This document shows, in pieces, positions 7,322-15,743 of a stretch of 33,993 bases of DNA (the stretch's first letter is position 1; every line of letters starts with the position of its first letter). The position numbers and the translations under genes were made by a program. The DNA is from Candidatus Omnitrophota bacterium. Its GTDB lineage: Bacteria; Omnitrophota; Gorgyraeia; Zapsychrales; JAHFFX01. The DNA is taken from contig JAHFFY010000010.1 of assembly GCA_023247705.1 (NCBI GenBank), positions 1 through 33,993 of the forward strand. The letters are read 5' to 3'. The notes under the pieces were generated by a model. It worked only from the letters and a program-made list of their open reading frames with translations. It did not search any database and was not told the origin of the DNA.

Positions 7322-8560
7322 CTATTTCTGAAATTCAGACATTAAGATGATCGATTCCGCGATGTCCTTCATCGTCCGGCAGGAATCCATGCTTTTTTTA
7401 TGGATCAGCTTATAGGCGGATTCTTCGCTTAAATTATTCATCCGCATCAGGATCCCTTTGGCCCGCTCAATCAGTTTTCGCGTCTCTAGGGCTTCTTTGG
7501 CCTTGAGCGCTTCTTCCATAAGCTTGGTATTTTCGACCGCGACGGCCGCCTGATTGGCCACCATCTGCAGGACATCGATCTCTTCCTGGCTGAAGTGATG
7601 CGGAGTTTTTGTATAAATATTAATAATGCCGATCGCTTTTTCTTTGACCACCATCGGAACAGAAAGCATCGACGTTAAATCTTCTTTAATCGCCAGATCG
7701 CGATAAACATACCGTTCTTCATGCCGGACATCATAGACCGCGATCGGCTTTTTGGACTTGATGACCTCGCCGCTTAAACTCTTTTCGACTTTGACGTTGG
7801 GTTTCGTTTTATATTCCTTACTTAGACTTTGTGTGGCTTTCATGACCAAATCCTGGCCTTTATCATCCAGAAGCATGATCGAGCAAATCTTGGAATTGAG
7901 CATTTCGGCGGTCACCACCACAATGAGGCTCAAAATTTCATCTAAATAGTGTTCGGAGGTGATTGTTTGGCTCACCTTAATTAAGCTGTCGAACTGTGAG
8001 GCCTTTTGTTTGGTTTCCGTGTAAAGCCGGGCGTTTTCGATGACGCCGCCGATCTGTTTGGCAATGGTCTGGATCAGATTGACGGTGTTAATGGCATATT
8101 CGTGAGGTCTTTTATGCTGCACATTAATGACGCCGATGGCTTTTCCTTTATAAACCACCGGAACGGAAAGGAAGGCCTCATAGCGGTCTTCGGGAAGAAC
8201 ATCAAAATTCTTAAAGCGGGAATCTTTATAGGCGTTCTTTTTGATCGCAACGGGTTTGTTCTCTTGCGCAACCCATCCGGTAATCCCCTCTCCGACTTTC
8301 AAATTGATCTTCCCGAGCATTTTTTCATGCGGGATCTTCGAGGCCAATAGGACCATATTTTCTTTTTGAGGATCCAATAGATAAATGAACACCGAATCGG
8401 CGGACGTCATTTCGGTCACGATCTTAACCACCTCTTTTAGAATCCAATTCAGATCCAGCTCCGAGCTTGTAATGTCGACGATCGTTCTTAAAATCTTAAT
8501 CTCTTGAGATTGAGAGATATGCAATTTCTTATTTTTATTCTGGGTTGTTTTCATTGACAT
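7322..8560 (-). CDS. GAF-GAF-ANTAR transcription antitermination regulator
   Basis: Two GAF-type repeats (VGEGITGWVAQENKPVAIKK...SVPVVYKGKAIGVINVQ; VEKSLSGEVIKSKKPIAVYDV...SVPMVVKEKAIGIINIY) and C-terminal ANTAR helix bundle (RKLIERAKGILMRMNNLSEESAYKLIHKKSMDSCRTMKDIAESI). Confidence 0.9.
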   Translation of the reverse strand: MSMKTTQNKNKKLHISQSQEIKILRTIVDITSSELDLNWILKEVVKIVTEMTSADSVFIYLLDPQKENMVLLASKIPHEKMLGKINLKVGEGITGWVAQENKPVAIKKNAYKDSRFKNFDVLPEDRYEAFLSVPVVYKGKAIGVINVQHKRPHEYAINTVNLIQTIAKQIGGVIENARLYTETKQKASQFDSLIKVSQTITSEHYLDEILSLIVVVTAEMLNSKICSIMLLDDKGQDLVMKATQSLSKEYKTKPNVKVEKSLSGEVIKSKKPIAVYDVRHEERYVYRDLAIKEDLTSMLSVPMVVKEKAIGIINIYTKTPHHFSQEEIDVLQMVANQAAVAVENTKLMEEALKAKEALETRKLIERAKGILMRMNNLSEESAYKLIHKKSMDSCRTMKDIAESIILMSEFQK

Positions 8561-8727
8561 CCCCTATGACGAACCGCAATTGTAAATTGATTTAAGCTCG
8601 CCTATACTAACAGCATGATCGCTATTCTTACCATCTTAATCTTAATTATTTGGTTTTTTTAATGCGGCCGCTCATCAAAGATATCGCCTAATAGCGATAA
8701 CTTCAAGCAATAATTTTCCCCATCCGT

Positions 8728-9825
8728 TTATATTCTCTTAATGATTAAATCGACATCAACGTGGCGCTGCACCAAACGCATCGCTTTGTTAATTTTATCT
8801 TTATCGGTTTTTTCTATTTTACAGATCAGCGATTCGATTTTACCGGCGACCGTGTAGGTGTCGTGTGGGGATAGTAAAACCGGAATCTCGCTTTGTTTTA
8901 ACAACTCTATAATCTTATCATCGGGGATCATGCCGCCGGTCAAAATAATCCCGGCAATTTTAAATTTAATCCCCCGGCTGATAATATGCGTGCTGATCGA
9001 AACCAAAATATTATCGATTCTGTCTCCGGAGGTAATGACTAACGCCCCATCGCGCAGATGCCGAATCATGTTCTGCGGTTCCATCGCCGCGACGATCGTG
9101 TGCTGCACGTGAGCATCAAGATTGCTTGCACCGCACAACAACCCCAGCTCCAACTGATTCATGACCTGCCTAACCGTCGGCGCTTTCAAAATAGGATCCA
9201 GAGGAATTACACCCAACAACGGAATCCCTTTATTTTTTAACCCTTGAGAAAGAATCCTTTCAATCTTTTCAAATTTATCCGGTAAAACCTTATTAATAAT
9301 AACGCCCAAAATCTCGACCTTCTTCAAATCAAATAAAGCTTTATTCAGAATGATCTCATCAATGCTTTTTCCGATTCCCCCCTCGGAAATGATAATGACT
9401 TTCGATTTAAGCAGGCTGGCGACATCTGCATTGGAAAAATCAATCACCGCCCCGACACCGGCGTGGCCTGTTCCTTCCACAATAATGGCGTCCTTGCCCT
9501 TGCTGAGAAAATTAAAAGATTTCTCGATCTCCGCACGCAACATGTCTTGCTGCGGATGAAAAATATATTTTTCGGTGAATCCACGCTCCAGCGTGATAGG
9601 GCTCATCTGTTTGAATTTTCGCCAGCAATGATAAACCTCGCCAATCAGATAAGAATCTTTATCCACCTGGTTGTTCTTGACCCGGACGACCTTCTGGCCA
9701 ACGGGTTTCATAAAGGCGACTTTTAGACCTTTTTCCCGGAGGACATTATACAACCCCAGGGCAATCGTGGTTTTTCCGGCGTTTTGATGGATGGCGGATA
9801 AAAAAAGATTTTTGATTTTTTTCAT
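8728..9825 (-). CDS. BioD/Pta-N-like P-loop ATPase with DRTGG domain
   Basis: Walker A region SAIHQNAGKTTIALGLY; C-terminal DGALVITSGDRIDNILVSI...AGIILTGGMIPDDKI typical of DRTGG domains. Confidence 0.8.
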   Translation of the reverse strand: MKKIKNLFLSAIHQNAGKTTIALGLYNVLREKGLKVAFMKPVGQKVVRVKNNQVDKDSYLIGEVYHCWRKFKQMSPITLERGFTEKYIFHPQQDMLRAEIEKSFNFLSKGKDAIIVEGTGHAGVGAVIDFSNADVASLLKSKVIIISEGGIGKSIDEIILNKALFDLKKVEILGVIINKVLPDKFEKIERILSQGLKNKGIPLLGVIPLDPILKAPTVRQVMNQLELGLLCGASNLDAHVQHTIVAAMEPQNMIRHLRDGALVITSGDRIDNILVSISTHIISRGIKFKIAGIILTGGMIPDDKIIELLKQSEIPVLLSPHDTYTVAGKIESLICKIEKTDKDKINKAMRLVQRHVDVDLIIKRI

Positions 9826-9942
9826 ATGGAAGAATCTCTCTTCCGGTTTTAAAAAATAAATCGTCTTGCATTAAAGGCAAAAGACTAAATAAAAAAGATG
9901 AGAAAATTGTAAGGTATTCTTGGGGCGTTATCAACAGATAAT

Positions 9943-10812
9943 TTATCGAAGCTTCTTTAAAAAAATGGCGGGAATTTCATCCGGACAATCGACCACGGTC
10001 ACTCCGGCTTCTTGGAGAATTTTGATCTTGCTCTCCGCGGAACTGTCCGCGGAAGAGATAATGGCTCCGGCATGCCCCATCCGTTTTCCTTTGGGGGCAG
10101 TTTTGCCGGCGATAAAACCAACCACAGGCTTGGTTACTTTTTCTTTGATAAACTTAGCGGCGATCTGCTCATCTTCACCGCCGATTTCACCGACCATAAC
10201 GATCCCTTTGGTCTCCGGGTCCTTCATGAAAAGGTCCAAAATTTCCACAAATCTCGTCCCGATGATCGGATCTCCGCCCAAACCGACGCAACTCGACTGC
10301 CCGATATTATTCATCGTCAGATTATAAACAACTTCATAGGTCAGTGTTCCGCTGCGCGATATAACTCCGATCGATCCCGGCATATGAATATGCCCGGGCA
10401 TAATCCCGACCTTGCTTTTCCCCGGGGAAATAAGGCCGGGACAATTCGGTCCGATCAATCGTGTTTTACTCTGTTCCAAGACCTGCCGGATTTCAACCAT
10501 ATCCAAAACAGGAAGACCTTCGGTGATGCAAATCACCAGATCCATTCCGGCTGAGATGTCTTCTAGGATGGCGTCCTTCGCAAATTTCGCCGGGACATAA
10601 ATCACGGCGGTATTCGCCTTGGTTACTTTTCTGGCTTCAACAACCGTATTAAAAACCGGTATACCGAAAACATCCTGTCCGCCCTTTCCGGGAGTCACAC
10701 CCGCCACCACTTTGGTCCCATATTCCTGCATCTTTTGGGCATGAAAACCCCCGTCGCGGCCGGTGATGCCTTGGACGAGAAGTCTTGTATTTTGATCGAT
10801 CAGAATACTCAT
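9943..10812 (-). CDS. sucD: Succinyl-CoA synthetase alpha subunit
   Basis: [20 protein letters not shown]...[20 protein letters not shown]...[11 protein letters not shown]...[18 protein letters not shown]. Confidence 0.95.
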   Translation of the reverse strand: MSILIDQNTRLLVQGITGRDGGFHAQKMQEYGTKVVAGVTPGKGGQDVFGIPVFNTVVEARKVTKANTAVIYVPAKFAKDAILEDISAGMDLVICITEGLPVLDMVEIRQVLEQSKTRLIGPNCPGLISPGKSKVGIMPGHIHMPGSIGVISRSGTLTYEVVYNLTMNNIGQSSCVGLGGDPIIGTRFVEILDLFMKDPETKGIVMVGEIGGEDEQIAAKFIKEKVTKPVVGFIAGKTAPKGKRMGHAGAIISSADSSAESKIKILQEAGVTVVDCPDEIPAIFLKKLR

Positions 10813-10818
10813 AATTCT

Positions 10819-11949
10819 CTATTTCGCCAGCTCAACCACTTTCTGCACGGCTTCGCGCATGGTTGAAAAAGTATTAATATTATTTTCCGCTAAAATTTTT
10901 TTCGCTTCCTTTTCATTCGTCCCGGTCAAACGGACGACCAGCGGAACCGGAATATCCAATTCCTTGCGCGCCTGCAAAATCCCCATCGCAATGTCATCGC
11001 AACGCGTGATGCCGCCAAAAATATTAATCAGAATCGATTTCACCTTTTTATTTTGCAAAATAATTCTTAAAGCGTTCAATACTTTTTTGGGATTCGAACT
11101 GCCTCCCACATCCAAAAAATTGGCCGGTTCTCCGCCTAACAATTTAATGATATCCAGCGTCGCCATGGCCAATCCGGCGCCATTAACAATACATCCGACA
11201 TTCCCTTCCATTTTGACAAAACTCAAATCATTCTGCTTGGCCTCGACTTCATCCGGATCTTCATACTTCATGTCCCGTAAAAACTGGATATCGGTGTGGC
11301 GGTAAAGGGCGTTATCATCAAAATTGATTTTAGCGTCGGCCGCGTAAAGTTCCCCTTTATGATCAATCACCAACGGATTGATTTCCGCAAGCGAGCAGTC
11401 GTATTCAAAAAACAAATTTGATAATTTCTGAAAAATCTTGGTGGCTGGTTCTTGTAAGGTCGGATCCGGAAAGACGGCTTTGATAAAAGGCGGCCAACGT
11501 TTTAGATCAATCTCATTGTGGCCATGAAAATAATATTTATGAATCTTCTCGGGATGGCTTTTCGCGGTCTCTTCGATATCAACGCCCCCTTCGGCGCTCG
11601 CAATCAAAACCACATCGTTTTTGACTTGGTCAATCGTGACCGCGGAATAAAATTCTTTCTTAATATCCAATGCCCGGACAATTAAAATCTTATCTACGGA
11701 ATATCCTTTAATAACTAAATTTTTAATTTGATTAAAATGAGCCGTAAGCTCTTCTTTATTTTTGGCGAGCTTGACCCCTCCGGCTTTACCGCGGCCCCCC
11801 ACCAGGACCTGGGCCTTCAAAACAACCGGATACCCGATCTCCTGGGCGATCGCAACGGCTTCGGAAACATTTTCCGCAATCCGCCCGCCGGCAACCGGAA
11901 TTCCAAACTTCCTGAACAGATCTATCGCCAGATATTCGTGAATTTTCAT
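10819..11949 (-). CDS. sucC: Succinyl-CoA synthetase beta subunit
   Basis: MKIHEYLAIDLFRKFGIPV...KAQVLVGGRGKAGGVKLA...GLAMATLDIIKLLGGEPANFLDVGG...NIFGGITRCDDIA; start chosen at the internal Met. Confidence 0.95.
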   Translation of the reverse strand: MKIHEYLAIDLFRKFGIPVAGGRIAENVSEAVAIAQEIGYPVVLKAQVLVGGRGKAGGVKLAKNKEELTAHFNQIKNLVIKGYSVDKILIVRALDIKKEFYSAVTIDQVKNDVVLIASAEGGVDIEETAKSHPEKIHKYYFHGHNEIDLKRWPPFIKAVFPDPTLQEPATKIFQKLSNLFFEYDCSLAEINPLVIDHKGELYAADAKINFDDNALYRHTDIQFLRDMKYEDPDEVEAKQNDLSFVKMEGNVGCIVNGAGLAMATLDIIKLLGGEPANFLDVGGSSNPKKVLNALRIILQNKKVKSILINIFGGITRCDDIAMGILQARKELDIPVPLVVRLTGTNEKEAKKILAENNINTFSTMREAVQKVVELAK

Positions 11950-12076
11950 TTCATAATCCCGCGGCCCATTTCGCACTTATATCCGCAAAAAAGCTTAAAC
12001 AAAAAATAAAAAACAAAAATTAATGTTTGCCATTATATCACAACTTATTTTTTAAAAATATTTTCTTTCTCATTCT

Positions 12077-12781
12077 TTATTGAGCGGCTACGGCTTCGTC
12101 CGAAGATCCGGTGGACAAAGACTCAGGAAGGAACTCGTTAAGCTTGCTTAACGTTTGAAATCCAATCTTCCCATCCACCTGTAAGCCTTTCGATTTCTGA
12201 AACTGCATAATGGCTACTTTAGTTCGATCCCCCATTTTCCCATCAATCTTTCCAGGACTAAACCGCGCGTAAGAAAGCGCCATCTGAAGTTTGGATACGT
12301 CCACCTCGCCTTTCACGATCAATCCGCTGGATGAAAAAGACGTTAATTTTTTCCAACTGACCTGATCCATGAACCGGTTCACGGGTAAATTATTGTCTTT
12401 TTGAAATTTGGCGATGGCGTTCCGGGTATTCACTCCCAATTTTCCGTCAATCAATCCGGGGTTATATCCATACAGCTTTAATAAACGTTGAATCTCCTGA
12501 ATTTTGGGATTAGGCTCGAAGGGAATAATATCGCCCACTAACGCTTTTTCTTCCGCTCCCTCTTTCTGCAATAAACGATAAACCATATCGCATCCGCAGC
12601 AACCCCATAACAAAAAACAATAAACAGCCCAAAGCCCAACTACTTTTCTGTCTTTAAACATAAAAGCTGACGATGGATCGCTCTGTTTTCTTAAAAAAGA
12701 TTCGAACCCGGACAAACTCCAGAACTGATGATTCTTATTTTTCGTCGATAATTTTATAAGGAAGAGACCAGCAAAACGCAT
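12077..12781 (-). CDS. Putative lipoprotein with two peptidoglycan-binding (PG_binding_1) repeats
   Basis: IQEIQRLLKLYGYNPGLIDGKLGVNTRNAIAKFQKDNNLP and KLQMALSYARFSPGKIDGKMGDRTKVAIMQFQKSKGL; hydrophobic segment ending in Cys (LLWGCCGC). True start may be MFKDRK at 12661. Confidence 0.8.
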   Translation of the reverse strand: MRFAGLFLIKLSTKNKNHQFWSLSGFESFLRKQSDPSSAFMFKDRKVVGLWAVYCFLLWGCCGCDMVYRLLQKEGAEEKALVGDIIPFEPNPKIQEIQRLLKLYGYNPGLIDGKLGVNTRNAIAKFQKDNNLPVNRFMDQVSWKKLTSFSSSGLIVKGEVDVSKLQMALSYARFSPGKIDGKMGDRTKVAIMQFQKSKGLQVDGKIGFQTLSKLNEFLPESLSTGSSDEAVAAQ

Positions 12782-12934
12782 TGTTTAGAAACTAACCAGA
12801 TAAGATTTATTTAAAGGATGCTCAATAACGGAGAGATTTTGCTCTAAAAATTTTTTCCCCTGACTACTTAATTATAATTTATTCTTTTTCCAAGATCAAA
12901 CGATTTAACCCGGATTTTATCTGCCGGCTTAGGT

Positions 12935-14434
12935 TTAATCAAATTTAACCAAAGCCTTATAAAATAATTCATACGTGGGCGTCTTAAGAACAAAATCATC
13001 CACCCCGACTTCTTTGGCGTGTTCTTGATCTCTATGCCTCATATGCACCGTAAGCATGATCAGCTTGGGATTAAAATTTTCTATGGCTCTAATCCTGCGG
13101 CAGAGCTCAAAACTGTCCATATTATAAAAACTGCTCATCCCTAAAATAACAATTTCTGGACGGACAGTATATATATTCTCCAAAGCCTCGATGGCCTGGG
13201 AGGCGAAAAAAATCTGCTCATAACCGAAATCCCGGACAATCATATTCATTTGTTCTCTGTCTTCCTGATTAAAATCAACAATAAAGACCTTCTCCATTTT
13301 CTTTTCTGCTCTCTTCGCAGAAAAATAATACCGCGGGATTCTCTCTCTGCCTTTTTGCGTGACGGCTAATTCTTTCGGCAGCTGGAGCATATCCGGATAT
13401 TTCGCGTATTCGCGAGCGGTTTCAACCGTTATAATATTTTCCTTAAACATCTGCGAGAGGCATTGCTCGAGAGAATGCATCCCCACCTCATGCGCCGATT
13501 CCATTTGGCCCCTCAGTTCAAAAAATGATTGCCGGCGGATCAAATTCCTGACCGCAAGGGTTGCGATCATGACTTCAGTAGCCAAAACCCTTTTGGGCGA
13601 ATTTTTGCATGGAACCAAGGTCTGATGAACAACCGCGATCAAATTCGCGGCCAACTGCATACACACCTGCTCCCGGTGCCCGGGAGGATAAACATCGATA
13701 ATACGGTTGATTGTTTCCACGGCATCCGGGGCATGCAAAGTTGTCAGAACCAGATGTCCGGTTTCAGCGGTCGTTAAAGCCATCGCTATGGATTCGTGAT
13801 CTCTCATTTCTCCCACGACAACCACATCGGGATCTTGCCGCAGGGCATATTTCAGGGCCGTTGCAAATCCGTTGGTGTCCGAACCGACCTCGCGCTGAAT
13901 AATCAAACTCTGCTGGGATTCATGAATAAACTCGATGGGATCCTCGATCATAATAATTTTGCACTTTCGCTCCCGATTGATTAGATCGACCAGTGAGGTC
14001 AAGGTCGTACTTTTCCCGCAACCCGCGGTCCCGGCGATAATCATCAACCCTTTTCTCCGGCGAACAATATCTTTAAGCACCGGCGGCAGACCCAAAGCCT
14101 CGGGAGATTCTATATGGTTAGGCATGATTCTGATGGTCGCCGCCAAATTGCCTTTCTCTATATGAAGATTAATGCGCGTCTGACATTCTTTCATAAAAAA
14201 ATAGGAAAAATCCAAATCCTTTTGCTTGTGAAAGATTTCTTTTTGAATTTCGCTGAGCATCGGAAAAATGAGATCTTCGATATCTTCGGTGCGCATGATA
14301 CCCAGATGAAGCGAAGTTAACTCTCCATGGATACGCAGCATCGGCGGCTTGTTGACAACAAGATGGATATCAGAAGCGCTTTGCTGGATGGCTTGAATTA
14401 AAAGATTTTTAATATCGATTTGAGACATAGACAA
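12935..14434 (-). CDS. PilT-family type IV pilus ATPase with C-terminal receiver-like domain
   Basis: ASDIHLVVNKPPMLRIHGEL, Walker A GTAGCGKSTTL, EDPIEF, GEMRD, TTLHAPDAVETINRIID; C-terminal KVFIVDFNQEDREQMNMIVRDFGYEQIFFASQAIEAL...DDFVLKTP. Confidence 0.9.
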   Translation of the reverse strand: MSMSQIDIKNLLIQAIQQSASDIHLVVNKPPMLRIHGELTSLHLGIMRTEDIEDLIFPMLSEIQKEIFHKQKDLDFSYFFMKECQTRINLHIEKGNLAATIRIMPNHIESPEALGLPPVLKDIVRRRKGLMIIAGTAGCGKSTTLTSLVDLINRERKCKIIMIEDPIEFIHESQQSLIIQREVGSDTNGFATALKYALRQDPDVVVVGEMRDHESIAMALTTAETGHLVLTTLHAPDAVETINRIIDVYPPGHREQVCMQLAANLIAVVHQTLVPCKNSPKRVLATEVMIATLAVRNLIRRQSFFELRGQMESAHEVGMHSLEQCLSQMFKENIITVETAREYAKYPDMLQLPKELAVTQKGRERIPRYYFSAKRAEKKMEKVFIVDFNQEDREQMNMIVRDFGYEQIFFASQAIEALENIYTVRPEIVILGMSSFYNMDSFELCRRIRAIENFNPKLIMLTVHMRHRDQEHAKEVGVDDFVLKTPTYELFYKALVKFD

Positions 14435-14763
14435 AATAAGTATAACAGCTATAAATATGCTCTACAAAAAAATTATTAAAATAGAACATTTGACAACAAG
14501 AACGCTCTTCTATAATATTCCATATAAGCCAATTTGATAAATGTTATATTTTATTTTTATGGAACCCCACGGGTACCCTGGTTTGCCCTTCGGGACTTTT
14601 ACAATGCGTCCCTCTTATGAGAGGGTTCCATCCCGAGCCATGCTCCCACGGCCATGGCCGTGGTGCAGGTCGAGGGATTGAGCGTCTCTGCCAAAGCACA
14701 GAGAACATCAAATCTCCCCTTGCCTTATGGCCATTTTAAAGCGAACCGTTATCTCTATTCTCC

Positions 14764-14866
14764 TTCGCAAAAGTAATAGGAGCAGCAGTGTTTGCTTCGC
14801 AGCAATGATTCTGCTCGGAGAATATTGCTGCAAAGCAACACTGGAAAGTTCTATTACTTTTGTGAA
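14764..14866. repeat. Long imperfect inverted repeat (~103 bp) upstream of purU
   Basis: TTCGCAAAAGTAATAG (14764-14779) pairs with CTATTACTTTTGTGAA (14851-14866); inner CAGTGTTTGCTTCGCAGCAAT (14786-14806) pairs with ATTGCTGCAAAGCAACACTG (14824-14843). Confidence 0.75.
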
Positions 14867-14882
14867 AAACAATTAATTCCCT

Positions 14883-15734
14883 ATGTCCAACGCCATTTTC
14901 ACCATCTCCTGTCCGGACCAAAAAGGCATCACCGCCTCTTTAACCAATTTTGTATACCAGAATAACGGCAATATCATTCATGCCGACCAGCATATCGACC
15001 CCCAAACCAACACGTTCTTTATGCGCCTGGAATGGGCGCTGCATGATTTTGCGATCAAACGCGCCGATATTGCCTCGGCCATCCAGCCTTTGGCGCAAAA
15101 ATTCAAGATGCAATGGAATTTAAATTTTACCGATCATCGCCCGCGGGTGGCAATTTTTGTATCCAAAAATCTGCATTGTCTTCATGACCTCCTATTTAGG
15201 ATCCATCTCAACCAGCTTCCATGCGAACCGGTCATGATTATCAGCAATCATCCCCTGGCCCAAACCGTCGCGAAACAATTCGACATCAAATTCCTGGAAT
15301 TTGTCGTGTTAAAAGAAAATAAAACAGCTAAGGAGAAAGACCAGATCAAAATTTTAAAAGAAAACCAGATCGATCTGATTATTTTAGCCCGCTATATGCA
15401 GATCCTTTCACCTCAATTCATCGCGCAATTCCCGTTTAAGATCATTAATATCCATCATTCCTTTCTTCCCGCGTTTATCGGCGCCAACCCCTACGCAAAA
15501 GCCTACCAAAAAGGGGTCAAGATTATCGGAGCGACCAGCCATTATGTTACGGAACAGCTCGATGAAGGACCGATTATCGAACAGGATATTATCCGGGTCA
15601 GCCATCGGGATACGATCGTTGATTTACAACGAAAAAGTGAAGACTTAGAAAGGCTTGTCCTCAGCCGGGCAGTCTTGTGGCATCTGGAAAACAAAATCCT
15701 TGTTTATAACAACAAAACGGTTATCTTCGATTAA
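14883..15734 (+). CDS. purU: Formyltetrahydrofolate deformylase
   Basis: ACT-like N-terminus ISCPDQKGITASLTNFVYQNNGNIIHADQHID; formyltransferase motifs LARYMQILSPQF...INIHHSFLPAFIGANPY...GATSHYVTEQLDEGPIIEQ. Confidence 0.95.
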   Translation: MSNAIFTISCPDQKGITASLTNFVYQNNGNIIHADQHIDPQTNTFFMRLEWALHDFAIKRADIASAIQPLAQKFKMQWNLNFTDHRPRVAIFVSKNLHCLHDLLFRIHLNQLPCEPVMIISNHPLAQTVAKQFDIKFLEFVVLKENKTAKEKDQIKILKENQIDLIILARYMQILSPQFIAQFPFKIINIHHSFLPAFIGANPYAKAYQKGVKIIGATSHYVTEQLDEGPIIEQDIIRVSHRDTIVDLQRKSEDLERLVLSRAVLWHLENKILVYNNKTVIFD

Positions 15735-15743
15735 ACCGCCGCC

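Noticed and set aside
8675-8700. Hexaloop hairpin ATCGC-N6-GCGAT upstream of the ANTAR gene as an autoregulatory ANTAR site
   Set aside because: Loop on the coding strand is UAUUAG, lacking A1 and G4, with no partner hairpin or terminator.
9920-10327. 135-aa plus-strand ORF
   Set aside because: Almost entirely antisense to sucD, low-complexity translation.
10012-10554. 180-aa plus-strand ORF
   Set aside because: Fully antisense to sucD, with no recognisable domain; sucD is unmistakable.
10859-11305. 148-aa plus-strand ORF
   Set aside because: Antisense to sucC; a by-product of codon bias.
14435-14882. THF, ZTP or glycine riboswitch upstream of purU
   Set aside because: Looked for known conserved cores (e.g. 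ZTP CGCCUGGGC, glycine ACCGAAGGGG) and found none; only palindromes and an inverted repeat are visible.
14736-14921. 61-aa minus-strand ORF
   Set aside because: Lies across the long inverted repeat and into the purU start; no domain or RBS support.
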